From Chlamydiota bacterium (GTDB lineage: Bacteria; Chlamydiota; Chlamydiia; Chlamydiales; Rhabdochlamydiaceae), in assembly GCA_013287985.1 (NCBI GenBank), contig JABDCT010000003.1, positions 1-64,000 on the forward strand: a DNA stretch of 64,000 nucleotides, given 5' to 3'. The translations under genes were made by a program, and so were the position numbers. Below are positions 48,494 through 58,519 of the stretch, in pieces. Numbering within the stretch: the stretch's first letter is position 1; every line of letters starts with the position of its first letter. The notes under the pieces are model-generated. The model was not told the DNA's origin. It searched no databases and saw only the letters and a program-made list of their open reading frames with translations.

Positions 48494-49619
48494 TATCTAG
48501 TTCTGCGAGCTTCCTCACTAGTGCGTGCTCTATGAAAGGAATGCGTGCAACTAGCCTGATGACTAGATTGCGCACAAGACGCGCTCCCGGTGACGAAGCT
48601 GCCACGACTTTGGTTAATCGATCGGTGAGTTTGACAACAGAATGCGCAATCTCTAGCCGCTTTTTTTGCCAGCTTTCTAGAGCTTCCTCGCTGCCCTCGC
48701 GCAATGCAGCAGCGAGAGCAATGGCATCTTGAATCCCTGTATTCATGCCTTGGCCACCGGCAGGACTATGCACATGCGCGGCATCGCCTGCTAGAAGGAT
48801 TCTTCCCTTCCGCATGACACTGGCCACATGGTGCTCGATGTGGAAGCGCGAGGCCCATATCATGCGGTGAATATCCGTAGGACTCTCAGGCCCGCGCTCT
48901 TTAAGAAGCTGCTCAAAGTCTGAAATGCCAAGTGAAGGTGAAGAGTGCGTCACCGTCGCGATGATGCGGAAAATAGCGCCCGGCAGCGGAATAACGGCAA
49001 CTAGACCCTCCTTTGAGAGAAAAAGGTTTCCCTCTCCCCTTCCGAATGGCCAATCCATTTCCACATCTGCGAGCACAAAAGCTTCCTTGTACTCTCCGCC
49101 CGCGTAAGAAATATGCGCCTGCTGCCGCACTAAGCTGTGCATCCCGTCACAACCGACAAGCCACTCTGTCTCGACTGTTTTGAGCTCTTTGCTAGTGCGG
49201 AATTGCACCTGGACAGATTGTTCACCCGGGCTAATGGCAATCACCTCACATGGCCGCTGCACATCCCCACCAAGAGAGCGCAACTTCTCCAACAAAAGCG
49301 CCTCAGTGCGCGCTTGTGAACAGGCCAGGACGAAGGGATAGCGTGTTTTGAGCCCTTTGAAGCTCAAATTAGCAAGGATATGATCTCTATCTCGCACGTG
49401 TAGTGTGGGGATGATGAGGCCCTCGCGAAGCAGGTCTGCTGTTACACCTAGCGGCTCCAGCACCTCCAACGTACGTGCATGAATGGCTGCAGCCCTTGAA
49501 GTATTAGCGCCGGCCTCCAATCGATCCAGGATCAAAGAAGAGATACCCAGCCGCTTCAGTTCCGCCCCAAGTGCAAGACCCGTTGGACCAGCTCCTACGA
49601 TGACAACCTTGTATTTCAC
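48474..49619 (-). CDS. FAD-dependent monooxygenase (PheA/TfdB, UbiH-like)
   Basis: 381 residues from the GTG at 49619, whose GTGA overlaps the stop of the HAD gene. FAD-binding VVIVGAGPTGLALGAELKRL at the start, WLVGCDGMHSLVRQQA (the DG motif) in the middle, and LLAGDAAHVHSPAGGQGMNT (GD motif, about residue 280). Such flavoproteins hydroxylate aromatic substrates or quinone precursors. Only the core is present, without the thioredoxin-like C-terminal domain of phenol hydroxylases. Translational coupling to the HAD phosphatase hints at a shared pathway of unknown substrate. Confidence 0.85.
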   Translation of the reverse strand: MKYKVVIVGAGPTGLALGAELKRLGISSLILDRLEAGANTSRAAAIHARTLEVLEPLGVTADLLREGLIIPTLHVRDRDHILANLSFKGLKTRYPFVLACSQARTEALLLEKLRSLGGDVQRPCEVIAISPGEQSVQVQFRTSKELKTVETEWLVGCDGMHSLVRQQAHISYAGGEYKEAFVLADVEMDWPFGRGEGNLFLSKEGLVAVIPLPGAIFRIIATVTHSSPSLGISDFEQLLKERGPESPTDIHRMIWASRFHIEHHVASVMRKGRILLAGDAAHVHSPAGGQGMNTGIQDAIALAAALREGSEEALESWQKKRLEIAHSVVKLTDRLTKVVAASSPGARLVRNLVIRLVARIPFIEHALVRKLAELDIKSSQQ

Positions 49620-50224
49620 TTCAGTCCCCACGCTGCGAGCTGCTTTGCTGTCGACCGATAATCTGTGTGCAGAATAGTGCGGATCCCCAGCTCCTCTGCC
49701 ACCTGGACAAAGAGCGGAGTATTTTCGATATAGACAACATGCTTGGCCTGTGTGATGTCAAGCGCCAAGCGAAAAATGTCCGGATCGGGTTTACGAACCC
49801 CGACATAACAGGAAGAGATAAACGTATCGACAAAACGATCCAGCTTGAACTTACGGATCCGATGCGCATTGATTTCGCGTCCCTCATTGCTGACCACAGC
49901 AATCTTCAGTCCATGGCGCTTTTTCAATTGAACGATCAGATCGAGCATTTCTGGATAGGGCTTTGATTGCGCAAAAATGAAAGCGCGGAACTGCGCCTTA
50001 GTGAAAGGCCTCTTTTTGTAGAAAACCACGCGACTTAAATACTCATCCAGAGAGAGTTTTCCCATCTCGTAGAGAGGGAACACGAGGCCGTGCAGCATTT
50101 CCATCTCGGAAAAATCGTATTTAAAATGCTGTGCGGCAGCTTTGCGCGAGTGGTGATCCCACCCATTGGTGAGCAACACACCGCCGACGTCCAAAAAAAA
50201 GTGGGTGATGGCTTTTCTCTGCAT
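49616..50224 (-). CDS. HAD-superfamily hydrolase, subfamily IA
   Basis: 202 residues. Motif I is FFLDVGGVLLTNGW (nucleophile Asp, with the second Asp replaced by Gly as in the epoxide-hydrolase-N-terminal-like subgroup), motif II IAVVSNEGRE, motif III VGVRKPDPDIFRLAL (Lys), motif IV VVYIENTPLFVQVA (acidic Glu). The product could be a phosphatase or dehalogenase-like enzyme; substrate unknown. Coupled with the downstream monooxygenase (GTGA overlap). Confidence 0.83.
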   Translation of the reverse strand: MQRKAITHFFLDVGGVLLTNGWDHHSRKAAAQHFKYDFSEMEMLHGLVFPLYEMGKLSLDEYLSRVVFYKKRPFTKAQFRAFIFAQSKPYPEMLDLIVQLKKRHGLKIAVVSNEGREINAHRIRKFKLDRFVDTFISSCYVGVRKPDPDIFRLALDITQAKHVVYIENTPLFVQVAEELGIRTILHTDYRSTAKQLAAWGLK

Positions 50225-50265
50225 ACTTTGTATATGCAGAAAAAGATATTAAAACTGAAGCAACA

Positions 50266-50907
50266 CTAAACGACTTTTTGCGACCAATTGAAATCTTTAG
50301 TGAAGCGAATTGACTTATCATCGCTCAAGCGTTTGAATTCTGTTCTGTGCCATGCACCATTACCTCTTATGCAAAAATCAAAAAACAGATCAAATGGGAG
50401 AAAGATAATTCCAATTTGTAAGAAGTTAATGAATGCGCGAAAGATCAATGCAACGCCTATTGCAACCAATGCGACTCTTTGTGTCAGAGTCAGATGCGCT
50501 TTATATCTCACTAAATTCCAGAAAAGATTCCCCTTACTATCTTGAAATTTATTTTCTGCCCATACAAACATATTTTCATTTTTTATGCCTTTTTCAAAAA
50601 TTAAATTCCATCCGGCACGAAATTCGTCAAATGCACTATAAAAACTAAGAATGGGGATATATCCCGACATTCTTTGTGTTAAAAATTCAAAGTCGATTAA
50701 GCCTTGAGAACCAACTGCCAATCGCAACCGTCTATCACTGGACAAATCACCAACCTTTTCCAATGGAACCCATTCCTTTTCATCACGAACGAATGAAGGC
50801 CTTTTTTCGGTTAGGTCAAACAATTCAGAATGGCCAACTAAACCATGATGACCATCTGATCTCTCAAAAAATGTTTTATTATTCAAACAAGTATCAACTA
50901 TACTCAT
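50266..50907 (-). CDS. hypothetical membrane protein
   Basis: 213 residues. GGAGTTATT precedes the ATG. The N-terminal 120 residues are mixed and polar. Two hydrophobic stretches follow (LTLTQRVALVAIGVALIFRA and FLQIGIIFLPFDLFF, about 140-183), with a basic C-terminus. This resembles two-helix inclusion-membrane (Inc) proteins in build, but the family is not recognised. The leader is AT-rich with TATAATTCTTTTAAAA before the ribosome site. It is divergent from the sialidase-like gene. Confidence 0.6.
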   Translation of the reverse strand: MSIVDTCLNNKTFFERSDGHHGLVGHSELFDLTEKRPSFVRDEKEWVPLEKVGDLSSDRRLRLAVGSQGLIDFEFLTQRMSGYIPILSFYSAFDEFRAGWNLIFEKGIKNENMFVWAENKFQDSKGNLFWNLVRYKAHLTLTQRVALVAIGVALIFRAFINFLQIGIIFLPFDLFFDFCIRGNGAWHRTEFKRLSDDKSIRFTKDFNWSQKVV

Positions 50908-51030
50908 AATAACTCCTTTTTAAAAGAATTATACCATCAACAACGGGTTATAGTACAGCATGCTTGACCCGAATAAGCATATTTGATAATATTTGTGATA
51001 CTATTAAAACTAATATTATTAGGCATTATC

Positions 51031-52230
51031 ATGGCAAAACCAATTACAACTACCACAGAAACCCCTGTTTATTTCACTACAACTTCCACAACAAACAAAA
51101 CAGAAGTGCAAGAAATCTCTTCAAACAACGGCTTTATTTCCAGTGAATGGATTACGGATAAAATTTCTGGACATAGCTCGGGGATTGTGGAAACTGAAAC
51201 CGGTTTTTGTGTCGTTTTCAATGGCAGAAATAAAGACATCGAAGAAAAAACAAAAAAGGGCGTCTGGTTTACAGCGTTTGATAAAGTAACCCAAAAGTGG
51301 ATGACGCCGATTGAGATCGTGAAACCCGATCAGTCTTTGTCTAATTGCTCAAGCCCCATTATCTGCACACTGCCTCCTTGTCAACATGCGCCTTCCGGAG
51401 AACTTTTGGTGTTTTTCCGAGCAGGCCGCTCACATTTAACAGACGAGATGCAGAGCTATATCCTTAGACGTCCTCTAGATAAAACCCTAGAGTGGAGCAA
51501 AGGATGGGACCTAAAAGAATTGCCAAAAAACATTATAGGACCTACGAAAACACAACCGACTGTTACCCCTGAAGGATTTATTTTTTGTGGATCTTCCACC
51601 CAAACAGGCCCAGAAAAAGAAACAGCTATTCACGTAGAAATATCTAAAGACCGCGGGTTAACGTGGAGCCGCTCTCCCTCCTTGAAAGTAGAACAAAAAT
51701 ATGGACCCCGAGGAGGATTAGAACCCGCTCTTATTTGGAATAAAAATGAACTCCGCTTAATCGCCCGCAATCGCAGCAATCAAGAAGAAATTAAAGGCTT
51801 TGCTTTAACTGCTGTTTCTAAGGATGGCGGAATAACATGGCCTGCGCACTTAAGTGTATGCAAAACCCTGCGCAACAAAGATTCAGGCCTTGATATCGTT
51901 AACCTAGGCCAAGCCTTGATCAAAGGATTGGAAATACCGAGCGGCATTACCGTCTGTTTTTTTAATGCTCATTCTCGGAAAGAGTTGAACATGGCAGTAT
52001 CACGTGATGGCGGTGAGACCTGGTCAGACCCTCTAATCATAGACAATAAGTCTGGGGAATTTCCGGCTGCAATTTTGAGTAAAGATGGGAAGATCCACGT
52101 CACTTACGCATCAGATTTCAAGGCTGGAGATAAAACACAAATGATCAAGCATGTCGTCATAGATCCTTTAAGCATCCGAATGAACAACCTATACTTGTTT
52201 CAAACCGTGCCTACAGGCAACGAGCTTTAG
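51031..52230 (+). CDS. sialidase-like (BNR/Asp-box) protein
   Basis: 399 residues from the ATG at 51031; a TTG start 16 codons earlier would add a hydrophobic Ile/Leu segment but lacks a ribosome site. Three Asp boxes: SKDRGLTW (about 205), SKDGGITW (about 262) and SRDGGETW (about 323). The spacing fits a six-bladed propeller, and HAPSGELLVFFRAGR and RGGLEPALIW match the BNR_2 sialidase group. If active it would release sialic acid from glycans; the catalytic Tyr/Glu pair cannot be assigned by eye. A hairpin terminator follows. Confidence 0.78.
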   Translation: MAKPITTTTETPVYFTTTSTTNKTEVQEISSNNGFISSEWITDKISGHSSGIVETETGFCVVFNGRNKDIEEKTKKGVWFTAFDKVTQKWMTPIEIVKPDQSLSNCSSPIICTLPPCQHAPSGELLVFFRAGRSHLTDEMQSYILRRPLDKTLEWSKGWDLKELPKNIIGPTKTQPTVTPEGFIFCGSSTQTGPEKETAIHVEISKDRGLTWSRSPSLKVEQKYGPRGGLEPALIWNKNELRLIARNRSNQEEIKGFALTAVSKDGGITWPAHLSVCKTLRNKDSGLDIVNLGQALIKGLEIPSGITVCFFNAHSRKELNMAVSRDGGETWSDPLIIDNKSGEFPAAILSKDGKIHVTYASDFKAGDKTQMIKHVVIDPLSIRMNNLYLFQTVPTGNEL

Positions 52231-52245
52231 TTGAGGATAGCTAAA

Positions 52246-52269
52246 GCCGCAGGTTTTACAACCTGCGGC
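52246..52269. terminator. bidirectional terminator-like hairpin
   Basis: A perfect 10-bp stem (GCCGCAGGTT / AACCTGCGGC) with a 4-nt loop lies between the convergent sialidase-like gene and the gene ending at 52278. No long T-run. Confidence 0.6.
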
Positions 52270-52277
52270 CAAGACTA

Positions 52278-52901
52278 CTACTGCTGGTGCTCCCCAGCTT
52301 CGCACTGGTTCAAAAGAAGCGTGGTAGACTTAATAAGAGTCCCGAGATTGAAATCTTCATTACCCTTATCACCTACAAAATAAGTTTGGATTTTGCCATT
52401 TTTATCTTTTGCAAAGGCCAGCTTTAAATTTACGGTTTGCCCGTTGATCTGGTCAGCTGTACAACCGGGGTGTGCTACAGCACTTGCACTGATCAGATTT
52501 CCCAAATTAAGCGGCTCCATTCTTCCTGTTGGATCATACTGGTTTTTCACCCCTACAAGATAGGTCTTAATCCCTTGAGCACCTTTTTCTACTTTAATCA
52601 TTGCAATGGCATTAGGATCTCTTGGAACAGAGGCGGGGGTGTTTGACGCGCCCATCATCCACGCTTCAGCCACAGCATTCATCAAGACGCCTAGAGTCAA
52701 AGGCATCTTTGTTCCATTCGAATCGACCAGCATGGGGCTGGCATTTCCGTTGACGTCTGTTTCCAAAACGAGCTGGATCATTTTTGATTGCTTTCCATTC
52801 GTTTGTGCCTGAGGTTGTCCCTGAGAACGTGCCTGAGGTTGTGCAGCTAAAGGAACAAGGAAAACCAATCCAACGATAACTTTTGATAAAAAACTCTTCA
52901 T
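52278..52901 (-). CDS. exported hypothetical protein
   Basis: 207 residues from the ATG at 52901 (signal peptide MKSFLSKVIVGLVFLVPLAA; GGAGAGTTAT upstream). A Gln-rich linker (QPQARSQGQPQAQTNGKQ) follows the signal. The mature part shows three similar units, each with a strand of the type VxxxGxxxxMxLGxLMNA / LNLGNLISASA / FNLGTLIKSTT, so it looks like an internal triple repeat of about 45 residues. No named family. Upstream lies a palindromic element (53018-53186) and tRNA-Phe. Confidence 0.68.
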   Translation of the reverse strand: MKSFLSKVIVGLVFLVPLAAQPQARSQGQPQAQTNGKQSKMIQLVLETDVNGNASPMLVDSNGTKMPLTLGVLMNAVAEAWMMGASNTPASVPRDPNAIAMIKVEKGAQGIKTYLVGVKNQYDPTGRMEPLNLGNLISASAVAHPGCTADQINGQTVNLKLAFAKDKNGKIQTYFVGDKGNEDFNLGTLIKSTTLLLNQCEAGEHQQ

Positions 52902-53017
52902 ATAACTCTCCATTTGCGCGAGTTTAAAATCCCATGGATAAAATTTGAGGAGGGAAAAGTCAAGGATAAATGTGGAATCCGGTTCACGCCAAGCATGGCG
53001 CTTCGATTCCAGACGAA

Positions 53018-53186
53018 GAGGGTGCCTTCGATTCAAGCTTCTGTCGATTTTTGGGTTCTTTTGAGCCTCTTTTCTACTCAAATTGCAGGGGTAATATCAT
53101 CTTCGAATATGACCCCTGCAATTTGAGTTGAAAATAGGCCAAAATAATCCCGAAAATCGACGAAGCCTTGATTCGAAGGCACCCTC
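53018..53186. repeat. palindromic element, family 2, copy D (169 bp)
   Basis: Centred at 53102. The outer arms GAGGGTGCCTTCGATTCAAG and CTTGATTCGAAGGCACCCTC pair. A conserved linker follows (GTCGATTTTTGGGTTCTTTT then GAGCC on the left; GGCC then AAAATAATCC and GAAAATCGACGAA on the right). The inner arms ACTCAAATTGCAGGGG and CCCCTGCAATTTGAGT pair around AATATC...GAATATG. Copy E has the same linkers and the same total length but different arms. It lies between tRNA-Phe and the exported-protein gene. Confidence 0.88.
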
Positions 53187-53208
53187 CTAGCAAAACTTTT
53201 TGCTTTCT

Positions 53209-53301
53209 TCTCGGCTAAATTACCCCCCTTTTCTAAAAAAAAAGACAAACTAAACATTGGTATGCTTAATTTGTCTTTTTTTTTAGAAAAGGGGGGTAAT
53301 T

Positions 53302-53310
<9 letters not shown>
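53209..53310. repeat. palindrome built on the tRNA-Phe 3' end (102 bp)
   Basis: Centred at 53259.5. TCTCGGC-T-AAATTACCCCCC pairs with GGGGGGTAATTT-G-GCCGAGA, the right arm including the last bases of tRNA-Phe. The stem continues through TTTTCTAAAAAAAAAGACAAA and its complement. On the minus strand it follows the tRNA and has a T-rich stretch inside the stem, so it may end tRNA transcription; it would also compete with the acceptor stem. Confidence 0.8.
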
Positions 53311-53374
<64 letters not shown>

Positions 53375-53408
53375 ATACGAAAGAGCACCACAATAGAAAG
53401 AAATGTGA

Positions 53409-55385
53409 TTATTTTGCAACCGCGTTTTTGATCTCGATCATATCCTTGAGGATCTGGACCGCTTCGATCATCTGCAGGTCCTCTTGGCCCCACGCGGGAT
53501 TAGCAGGACGCTGGAAACTGCGGATCGAAAGCCCTTGTGAGCTGCCGTGACCCTTCATAAAGAGAAGAAAATTTTTGTCCTTCTCTAGACGCATTGTGCT
53601 GTTTTGCACCAGAAAAGGCATCATCCTTTGCCAGGTCGCATTGGGTTTATGCAGATTGGGTAGGTAGTTGCGCTGCAGCCAGCCCTTATTGCGCTCTTCC
53701 ACATCCGTTAGAGGATCGATATACGCCGGCATAACCTGGTCGTTGGCCAGCGGGTATTCGAGGTAGCGCTCGCCCAGATTGTAGGGAGCAAACTCGGTGG
53801 GGACGATGATATCCGCCTTCACGCCGTCGATCTGAGTCGATTTCCCGGAAACAGTGTAGTAACGTCCTACCGTTACTTTGTAGAAAGCCTTGGCACTTTC
53901 GTCTGTCACGGTTTGATACTGAATCGTGCCCTTACCATAGGTGCGCTGATCGCCGACAATAAGTGCGACGCCATAGTCTTGCAGCGCTTGTGCAACGATC
54001 TCCGCGGCAGAGGCTGACGCCTTTGAGGCAAGAATCACCAGAGGTCCATCGAAATACATGCGTCCGTCGATCTCGCGCAGATACTTGATTTCGCCCTTGG
54101 CATACTTGGATATGACGATCACCCCTCGGGTAATAAATAGACCGGCGACCTTCACCGCCTGGCTCAAAAACCCACCTGCATTTTCACGCATGTCGAGAAT
54201 CAAGCCCTTCAGCTCACCCTGCTTCTTCAGCTTCTTAATCGCATCGCGGATGTCCTGCTCCGCACTCGAAATGTGCCCCCCTTCGTAAAAAGAGGGCAGA
54301 ACGAGCTTGCCGATGATGCCATTGCCGCAAGGCGTAGAGGACATTTGCAAGCGCTCGTCGCTCATCACGATCTTTTCGCGCGTAAGAAAGGCGCGTAAAG
54401 GCGCCTCATGGCCCTTGCGGACGAGGCCAAGCTGCAGCTCGCGCTTGCCGCCTGCTTTCATCTCCTCGAGCACCTGTTCGTAAGAAAGTCCCTTCGCCGA
54501 CTTGCCCTCGATTTCCACAATGACGTCGCCGGGCAGGATTTGGCCGGAGCGCTCAGCAGGCCCCCCTTTAATGAGATCCGCAACGACTACCCCTTCGATC
54601 CCTTCGCGCAAAACGACACCCACACCATCAAACTGCTTCTCTAAGGAAGAGCGCATTTCGGTTGCTTCTTGCGGACTATAGAATGCGCTGTGTGCATCCA
54701 AACTCTTTGCTAGCGCCCTTAGTGTGTTCACACATAGAGCATGCTGCCCCTTTTCCTTGTCGAGAAATTTGCGGCTTGCGTCGAAAATAAGGTAGGGCTC
54801 TTCCTTGCGCTGAAACCGGCGCTGCCAGAGCTGCATGATCTGCGCCCTTTGCTCGATCGTCCAGCTGGTCAGCTGGCTCAGCCTCTTTTCTTCTAAGAGG
54901 CAGCGAATCAAGAGTTTGTGTTGGCGGGCCTTTAGACCTTCTTCATTTTTGGCATAGGCGAGATAGGATTCCGCCTGGGGTGCTTCCGGCTGGTCGCTAT
55001 TTAAAATTAATTCTTTCTGGATTTCGCGGCGCCACGTGCGGACGCGCTGGATCGCCTGCTGCATGATCATATTGAGCTCGATAAAGTCGCTCAAATCCCC
55101 CTCATTATACTTGGCAATGCAGCGCTCTAAAGCGGCAGGGGTCGGCGATAAATAGGGTTCCACCTCTTCTTGCAAGAGGTACATCTTGGAGGAGTCAAAT
55201 TGCTCAATATAAATTTTAAACGCCCGCCGCATGAGCGTTGGGGAGATCTCTTTATGCTCCACATGATAGGCGAGCATCTCCTCCATCGTGCTTTTCAGGT
55301 CGGCAACCCGCAAGACGCGATCCTGCCCCTGCAGCATCCCACAAAGGCAAAGCAGAGCCGCCCCAATTAATATTCTTCGCTTCAT
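53409..55385 (-). CDS. tsp: tail-specific C-terminal-processing protease
   Basis: 658 residues. Signal peptide MKRRILIGAALLCLCGMLQG. A long helical N-terminal domain precedes the PDZ domain (FDGVGVVLREGIEGVVVADL, about 255-340). The S41 catalytic core has LVILASKASASAAEIVAQAL (Ser near residue 455) and the YGKGTIQYQT Lys (near 484), with LKGLILDMRENAGGFLSQAV. The enzyme degrades periplasmic proteins from the C-terminus; in Chlamydia a Tsp homologue is also discussed for host targets. It is divergent from rpsL, as in Chlamydia. Confidence 0.93.
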   Translation of the reverse strand: MKRRILIGAALLCLCGMLQGQDRVLRVADLKSTMEEMLAYHVEHKEISPTLMRRAFKIYIEQFDSSKMYLLQEEVEPYLSPTPAALERCIAKYNEGDLSDFIELNMIMQQAIQRVRTWRREIQKELILNSDQPEAPQAESYLAYAKNEEGLKARQHKLLIRCLLEEKRLSQLTSWTIEQRAQIMQLWQRRFQRKEEPYLIFDASRKFLDKEKGQHALCVNTLRALAKSLDAHSAFYSPQEATEMRSSLEKQFDGVGVVLREGIEGVVVADLIKGGPAERSGQILPGDVIVEIEGKSAKGLSYEQVLEEMKAGGKRELQLGLVRKGHEAPLRAFLTREKIVMSDERLQMSSTPCGNGIIGKLVLPSFYEGGHISSAEQDIRDAIKKLKKQGELKGLILDMRENAGGFLSQAVKVAGLFITRGVIVISKYAKGEIKYLREIDGRMYFDGPLVILASKASASAAEIVAQALQDYGVALIVGDQRTYGKGTIQYQTVTDESAKAFYKVTVGRYYTVSGKSTQIDGVKADIIVPTEFAPYNLGERYLEYPLANDQVMPAYIDPLTDVEERNKGWLQRNYLPNLHKPNATWQRMMPFLVQNSTMRLEKDKNFLLFMKGHGSSQGLSIRSFQRPANPAWGQEDLQMIEAVQILKDMIEIKNAVAK

Positions 55386-55430
55386 ATTTTCTTCTTACAG
55401 GAATCAAAAATTATTTTCTCCACATAAGCT

Positions 55431-55458
55431 TTGCAAAAAAAGCTCGCTCCCCTATATA
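55431..55458 (+). promoter_or_regulatory. probable promoter of the rpsL-rpsG-fusA-rpsJ operon
   Basis: TTGCAA (55431-55436), 16-bp spacer, TATATA (55453-55458), about 67 bp before the rpsL start. Confidence 0.5.
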
Positions 55459-55524
55459 GTTTGACCTATTCCCAGAAAATACCTGGAGAAAGCATCTCAT
55501 TTGATTCGATACTAAGGAGATAGG

Positions 55525-55896
55525 ATGCCAACAATTAGTCAGCTCGTGCGTGCGGGCCGTCGTCCTAAGGTGCGACGCAAAAAGTCACCCGCTCTGCAGC
55601 AATGCCCACAAAAACGCGGCGTCTGCTTGCAAGTGAAGACCAAAACTCCGAAAAAACCTAACTCGGCTTTGCGTAAAGTCGCGTGGGTTAAGCTATCTAA
55701 TGGCCAAGAGGTCATTGCATACATTGGCGGAGAAGGTCACAACTTGCAGGAACACAGCATCGTTCTCGTACGCGGTGGACGCGTAAAAGACCTACCCGGC
55801 GTGCGCTACCACATCGTCCGCGGCGCTCTTGACTGCGCAGCAGTACAAGATCGCAAAAAGAGCCGATCCAAATACGGAGCAAAACGCCCTAAATAA
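55525..55896 (+). CDS. rpsL: ribosomal protein S12
   Basis: 123 residues. AAGGAGATAGG precedes the ATG. Conserved [14 protein letters not shown] opening, [20 protein letters not shown], the [17 protein letters not shown] block with the streptomycin-relevant Lys, and [20 protein letters not shown]. It is part of the 30S decoding centre. First gene of the str operon; rpsG follows after 30 bp. Residues at the usual resistance positions look wild-type (Lys in TPKKPN, Lys in RVKDLPG). Confidence 0.97.
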   Translation: MPTISQLVRAGRRPKVRRKKSPALQQCPQKRGVCLQVKTKTPKKPNSALRKVAWVKLSNGQEVIAYIGGEGHNLQEHSIVLVRGGRVKDLPGVRYHIVRGALDCAAVQDRKKSRSKYGAKRPK

Positions 55897-55926
55897 TCTA
55901 TCCACTTTTACAAAGGAACAACCATC

Positions 55927-56400
55927 ATGTCGCGAAGAAGACGTGCAGTTAAACGCCAAGTAGAACCAGATCCGCAATACAACAGTACGCTGATAGCTAA
56001 ATTCATCAATAAAGTGATGATCGATGGCAAAAAATCTGTCGCAAGACGCATTGTGTATGGCGCAATGGAGAAATTTTCTCAGAAAGTGAAAGCGGAAAAC
56101 ACGCTATCAGCATTCGAACAAGCACTAGAAAATGCGAAGCCTACACTTGAAGTTAAATCGCGCCGCATCGGTGGAGCTACCTATCAGGTTCCTGTAGAAA
56201 TCCCCGCAGATCGCCGTACATCCATGGCGATGGGCTGGATCATCCAGTATTCGCAAGAAAAAGCGGGCCGCTCAATGATTGAAGGTCTTGCTAACGAACT
56301 CGCCGACTGTTTCCAAAACCAGGGCGCAACGATTAAGAAAAAAGACGATGTACACCGCATGGCTGAGTCCAATCGTGCGTTTGCGCACTATAAGTGGTAA
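55927..56400 (+). CDS. rpsG: ribosomal protein S7
   Basis: 157 residues. Conserved MSRRRRAVKRQVEPDPQYNS start, FINKVMIDGKKSVARRIVYG, NAKPTLEVKSRRIGGATYQV and a C-terminal DVHRMAESNRAFAHYKW. It nucleates the 30S head and, by analogy, may autoregulate the operon. fusA follows after 18 bp. Confidence 0.97.
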   Translation: MSRRRRAVKRQVEPDPQYNSTLIAKFINKVMIDGKKSVARRIVYGAMEKFSQKVKAENTLSAFEQALENAKPTLEVKSRRIGGATYQVPVEIPADRRTSMAMGWIIQYSQEKAGRSMIEGLANELADCFQNQGATIKKKDDVHRMAESNRAFAHYKW

Positions 56401-56418
56401 TCAGGAGAAGAGTAGATC

Positions 56419-58518
56419 ATGGGCAAAAGAGCTGAGACCGACAAACTAGAGAATGTCCGCAATATTGGGATCATGGCCCACATTGATGCAGGCAAAACGA
56501 CAACTACAGAGCGCATTCTCTACTACTCAGGTCGTTTACACCGCATTGGCGAGGTCCACGAGGGCGCCGCTACCATGGACTTCATGGAGCAAGAAAAAGA
56601 GCGCGGGATCACGATCACCTCAGCTGCCACTACCGTCTACTGGAAAGACTGTAAAATTAACATCATCGACACCCCCGGCCACGTCGACTTCACCATCGAA
56701 GTAGAGCGCTCACTGCGCGTCCTCGATGGCGCTGTCGCTGTATTCGATGCGGTCGCAGGCGTTCAGCCCCAGTCTGAAACCGTCTGGCGCCAAGCCACTC
56801 GCTACAACGTCCCCCGTATCGCCTTCATCAATAAAATGGACCGCGTCGGTGCTGACTACTTCATGGCCATCGAAACAATGCGCGACAAACTCGGCGCAAA
56901 CGCCATTGCAGTCCACTGCCCTATTGGATCCGAGTCCGATTTCAAAGGCATGGTCGACCTGGTCTCCATGGAAGCCTACCTCTTCCTCGACGAAACTCTC
57001 GGTGCAAAATACGAAACTGTTCCAGTTCCTTCCGACCTACTCTCTAAGTGCAAAGAGATGCGCCAGGCGCTCCTCGAAGAACTCGCGACAATCGACGAGA
57101 AAAACGAAGCATTCATGATGAAAGTTCTGGAAAATCCAGAATCTCTCACTCAGGACGAAATCCACGCCGTTATCCGTAAAGGCGTGTGCGAAAACAAGAT
57201 CAACCCCGTTCTCTGTGGTACAGCCTTTAAAAACAAAGGCGTGCAGCCCCTCCTCGACGCCGTCGTGCGCTGGATGCCCTCGCCTCTCGACCGCGGCACC
57301 ATCAAAGCCATGAACGTCGATACACTCGAACCCATTCTCCTCGAGCCGAAAGATGACAGCCCCTTCTCTGCGCTTGCGTTTAAAATCATGAGCGACCCCT
57401 ATGTCGGCCGCCTTACCTTTATCCGCATCTATTCAGGAACTCTGCACAAAGGCACCGTACTTTACAACACGACGAAAGACAAAAGAGAGCGCGTCTCTCG
57501 CCTTCTCGAAATGCACGCCAACCAGCGCAAAGACCGTGACGAATTCTTTACCGGTGATATTGCAGCTTGCATCGGCCTGAAATTTGCTGGTACAGGAGAT
57601 ACCCTCTGCTTTGAAGACTTCCCTCTTCTCCTCGAGAAAATGGAATTCCCTGAGCCTGTGATCTCCATGGCGATCGAGCCAAAGTCAAAAGCCGACCGCG
57701 AAAAACTCTCCATGGCGCTCAGCGCGCTATCGGAAGAGGATCCCACCTTCCGCGTCAGCACCAACGAAGAAACAGGGCAAACCATCATCGCCGGAATGGG
57801 CGAACTCCACCTCGACATCCTCCGCGACCGTATGTTCCGTGAATTCGCCGTCGAGGCGAATGTCGGTAAACCTGAAGTCTCCTACAAAGAGACCATCACG
57901 AAGCCCGCCAAGTCAGAAACCAAATACGTTAAGCAGTCCGGTGGCCGTGGTCAATACGCTCACGTCGTACTCGAAATCGAACCGAACGAAAAAGGCAAAG
58001 GCAACGAAGTCGTCAGCAAGATTGTGGGCGGTGTCATTCCGAAAGAATTTATCAACCCCACTATCAAAGGGGTCGAAGAAGGTCTTACAACCGGCGTACT
58101 CGCAGGTTACAACCTAGTTGATGTCAAAGTAGCGATCGTATACGGTTCCTACCACGAAGTTGACTCGAGCGAGATGGCCTTTAAGATCTGCGGATCTATG
58201 GCCGTAAAAGACGCAGCACGCAAAGCGGGCGCGATACTCCTCGAACCGATCATGAAAGTGGTCGTCACGACACCCGAACAGTTCATGGGCGATATCATCG
58301 GCGACTTAAACCGCCGCCGTGGAAAGATTCTTGCACAAAACACCCAGAAAGGTGGAGTGATCGAGATCGAGTCAGAAGTCCCGTTAAGCGAGATGTTTGG
58401 ATATTCCACACAACTCCGCTCGATGTCTTCTGGCCGCGCGACCTACGTCATGGAGCCGAGCCACTTTGAGCGCGTGCCAAGTAAGATTGAACAAGATGTC
58501 ATTGCAGGAAAGAGGTAA
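56419..58518 (+). CDS. fusA: elongation factor G
   Basis: 699 residues; AGGAGAAGAG precedes the ATG. G1 [16 protein letters not shown]2 [12 protein letters not shown]3 [12 protein letters not shown]4 NKMDRVGA. Domains II-V follow, with [14 protein letters not shown] and the C-terminal [14 protein letters not shown] and [18 protein letters not shown] blocks. It catalyses ribosome translocation. Full length, no insertion. rpsJ begins one base after its stop codon. Confidence 0.97.
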   Translation: MGKRAETDKLENVRNIGIMAHIDAGKTTTTERILYYSGRLHRIGEVHEGAATMDFMEQEKERGITITSAATTVYWKDCKINIIDTPGHVDFTIEVERSLRVLDGAVAVFDAVAGVQPQSETVWRQATRYNVPRIAFINKMDRVGADYFMAIETMRDKLGANAIAVHCPIGSESDFKGMVDLVSMEAYLFLDETLGAKYETVPVPSDLLSKCKEMRQALLEELATIDEKNEAFMMKVLENPESLTQDEIHAVIRKGVCENKINPVLCGTAFKNKGVQPLLDAVVRWMPSPLDRGTIKAMNVDTLEPILLEPKDDSPFSALAFKIMSDPYVGRLTFIRIYSGTLHKGTVLYNTTKDKRERVSRLLEMHANQRKDRDEFFTGDIAACIGLKFAGTGDTLCFEDFPLLLEKMEFPEPVISMAIEPKSKADREKLSMALSALSEEDPTFRVSTNEETGQTIIAGMGELHLDILRDRMFREFAVEANVGKPEVSYKETITKPAKSETKYVKQSGGRGQYAHVVLEIEPNEKGKGNEVVSKIVGGVIPKEFINPTIKGVEEGLTTGVLAGYNLVDVKVAIVYGSYHEVDSSEMAFKICGSMAVKDAARKAGAILLEPIMKVVVTTPEQFMGDIIGDLNRRRGKILAQNTQKGGVIEIESEVPLSEMFGYSTQLRSMSSGRATYVMEPSHFERVPSKIEQDVIAGKR

Positions 58519-58519
58519 A

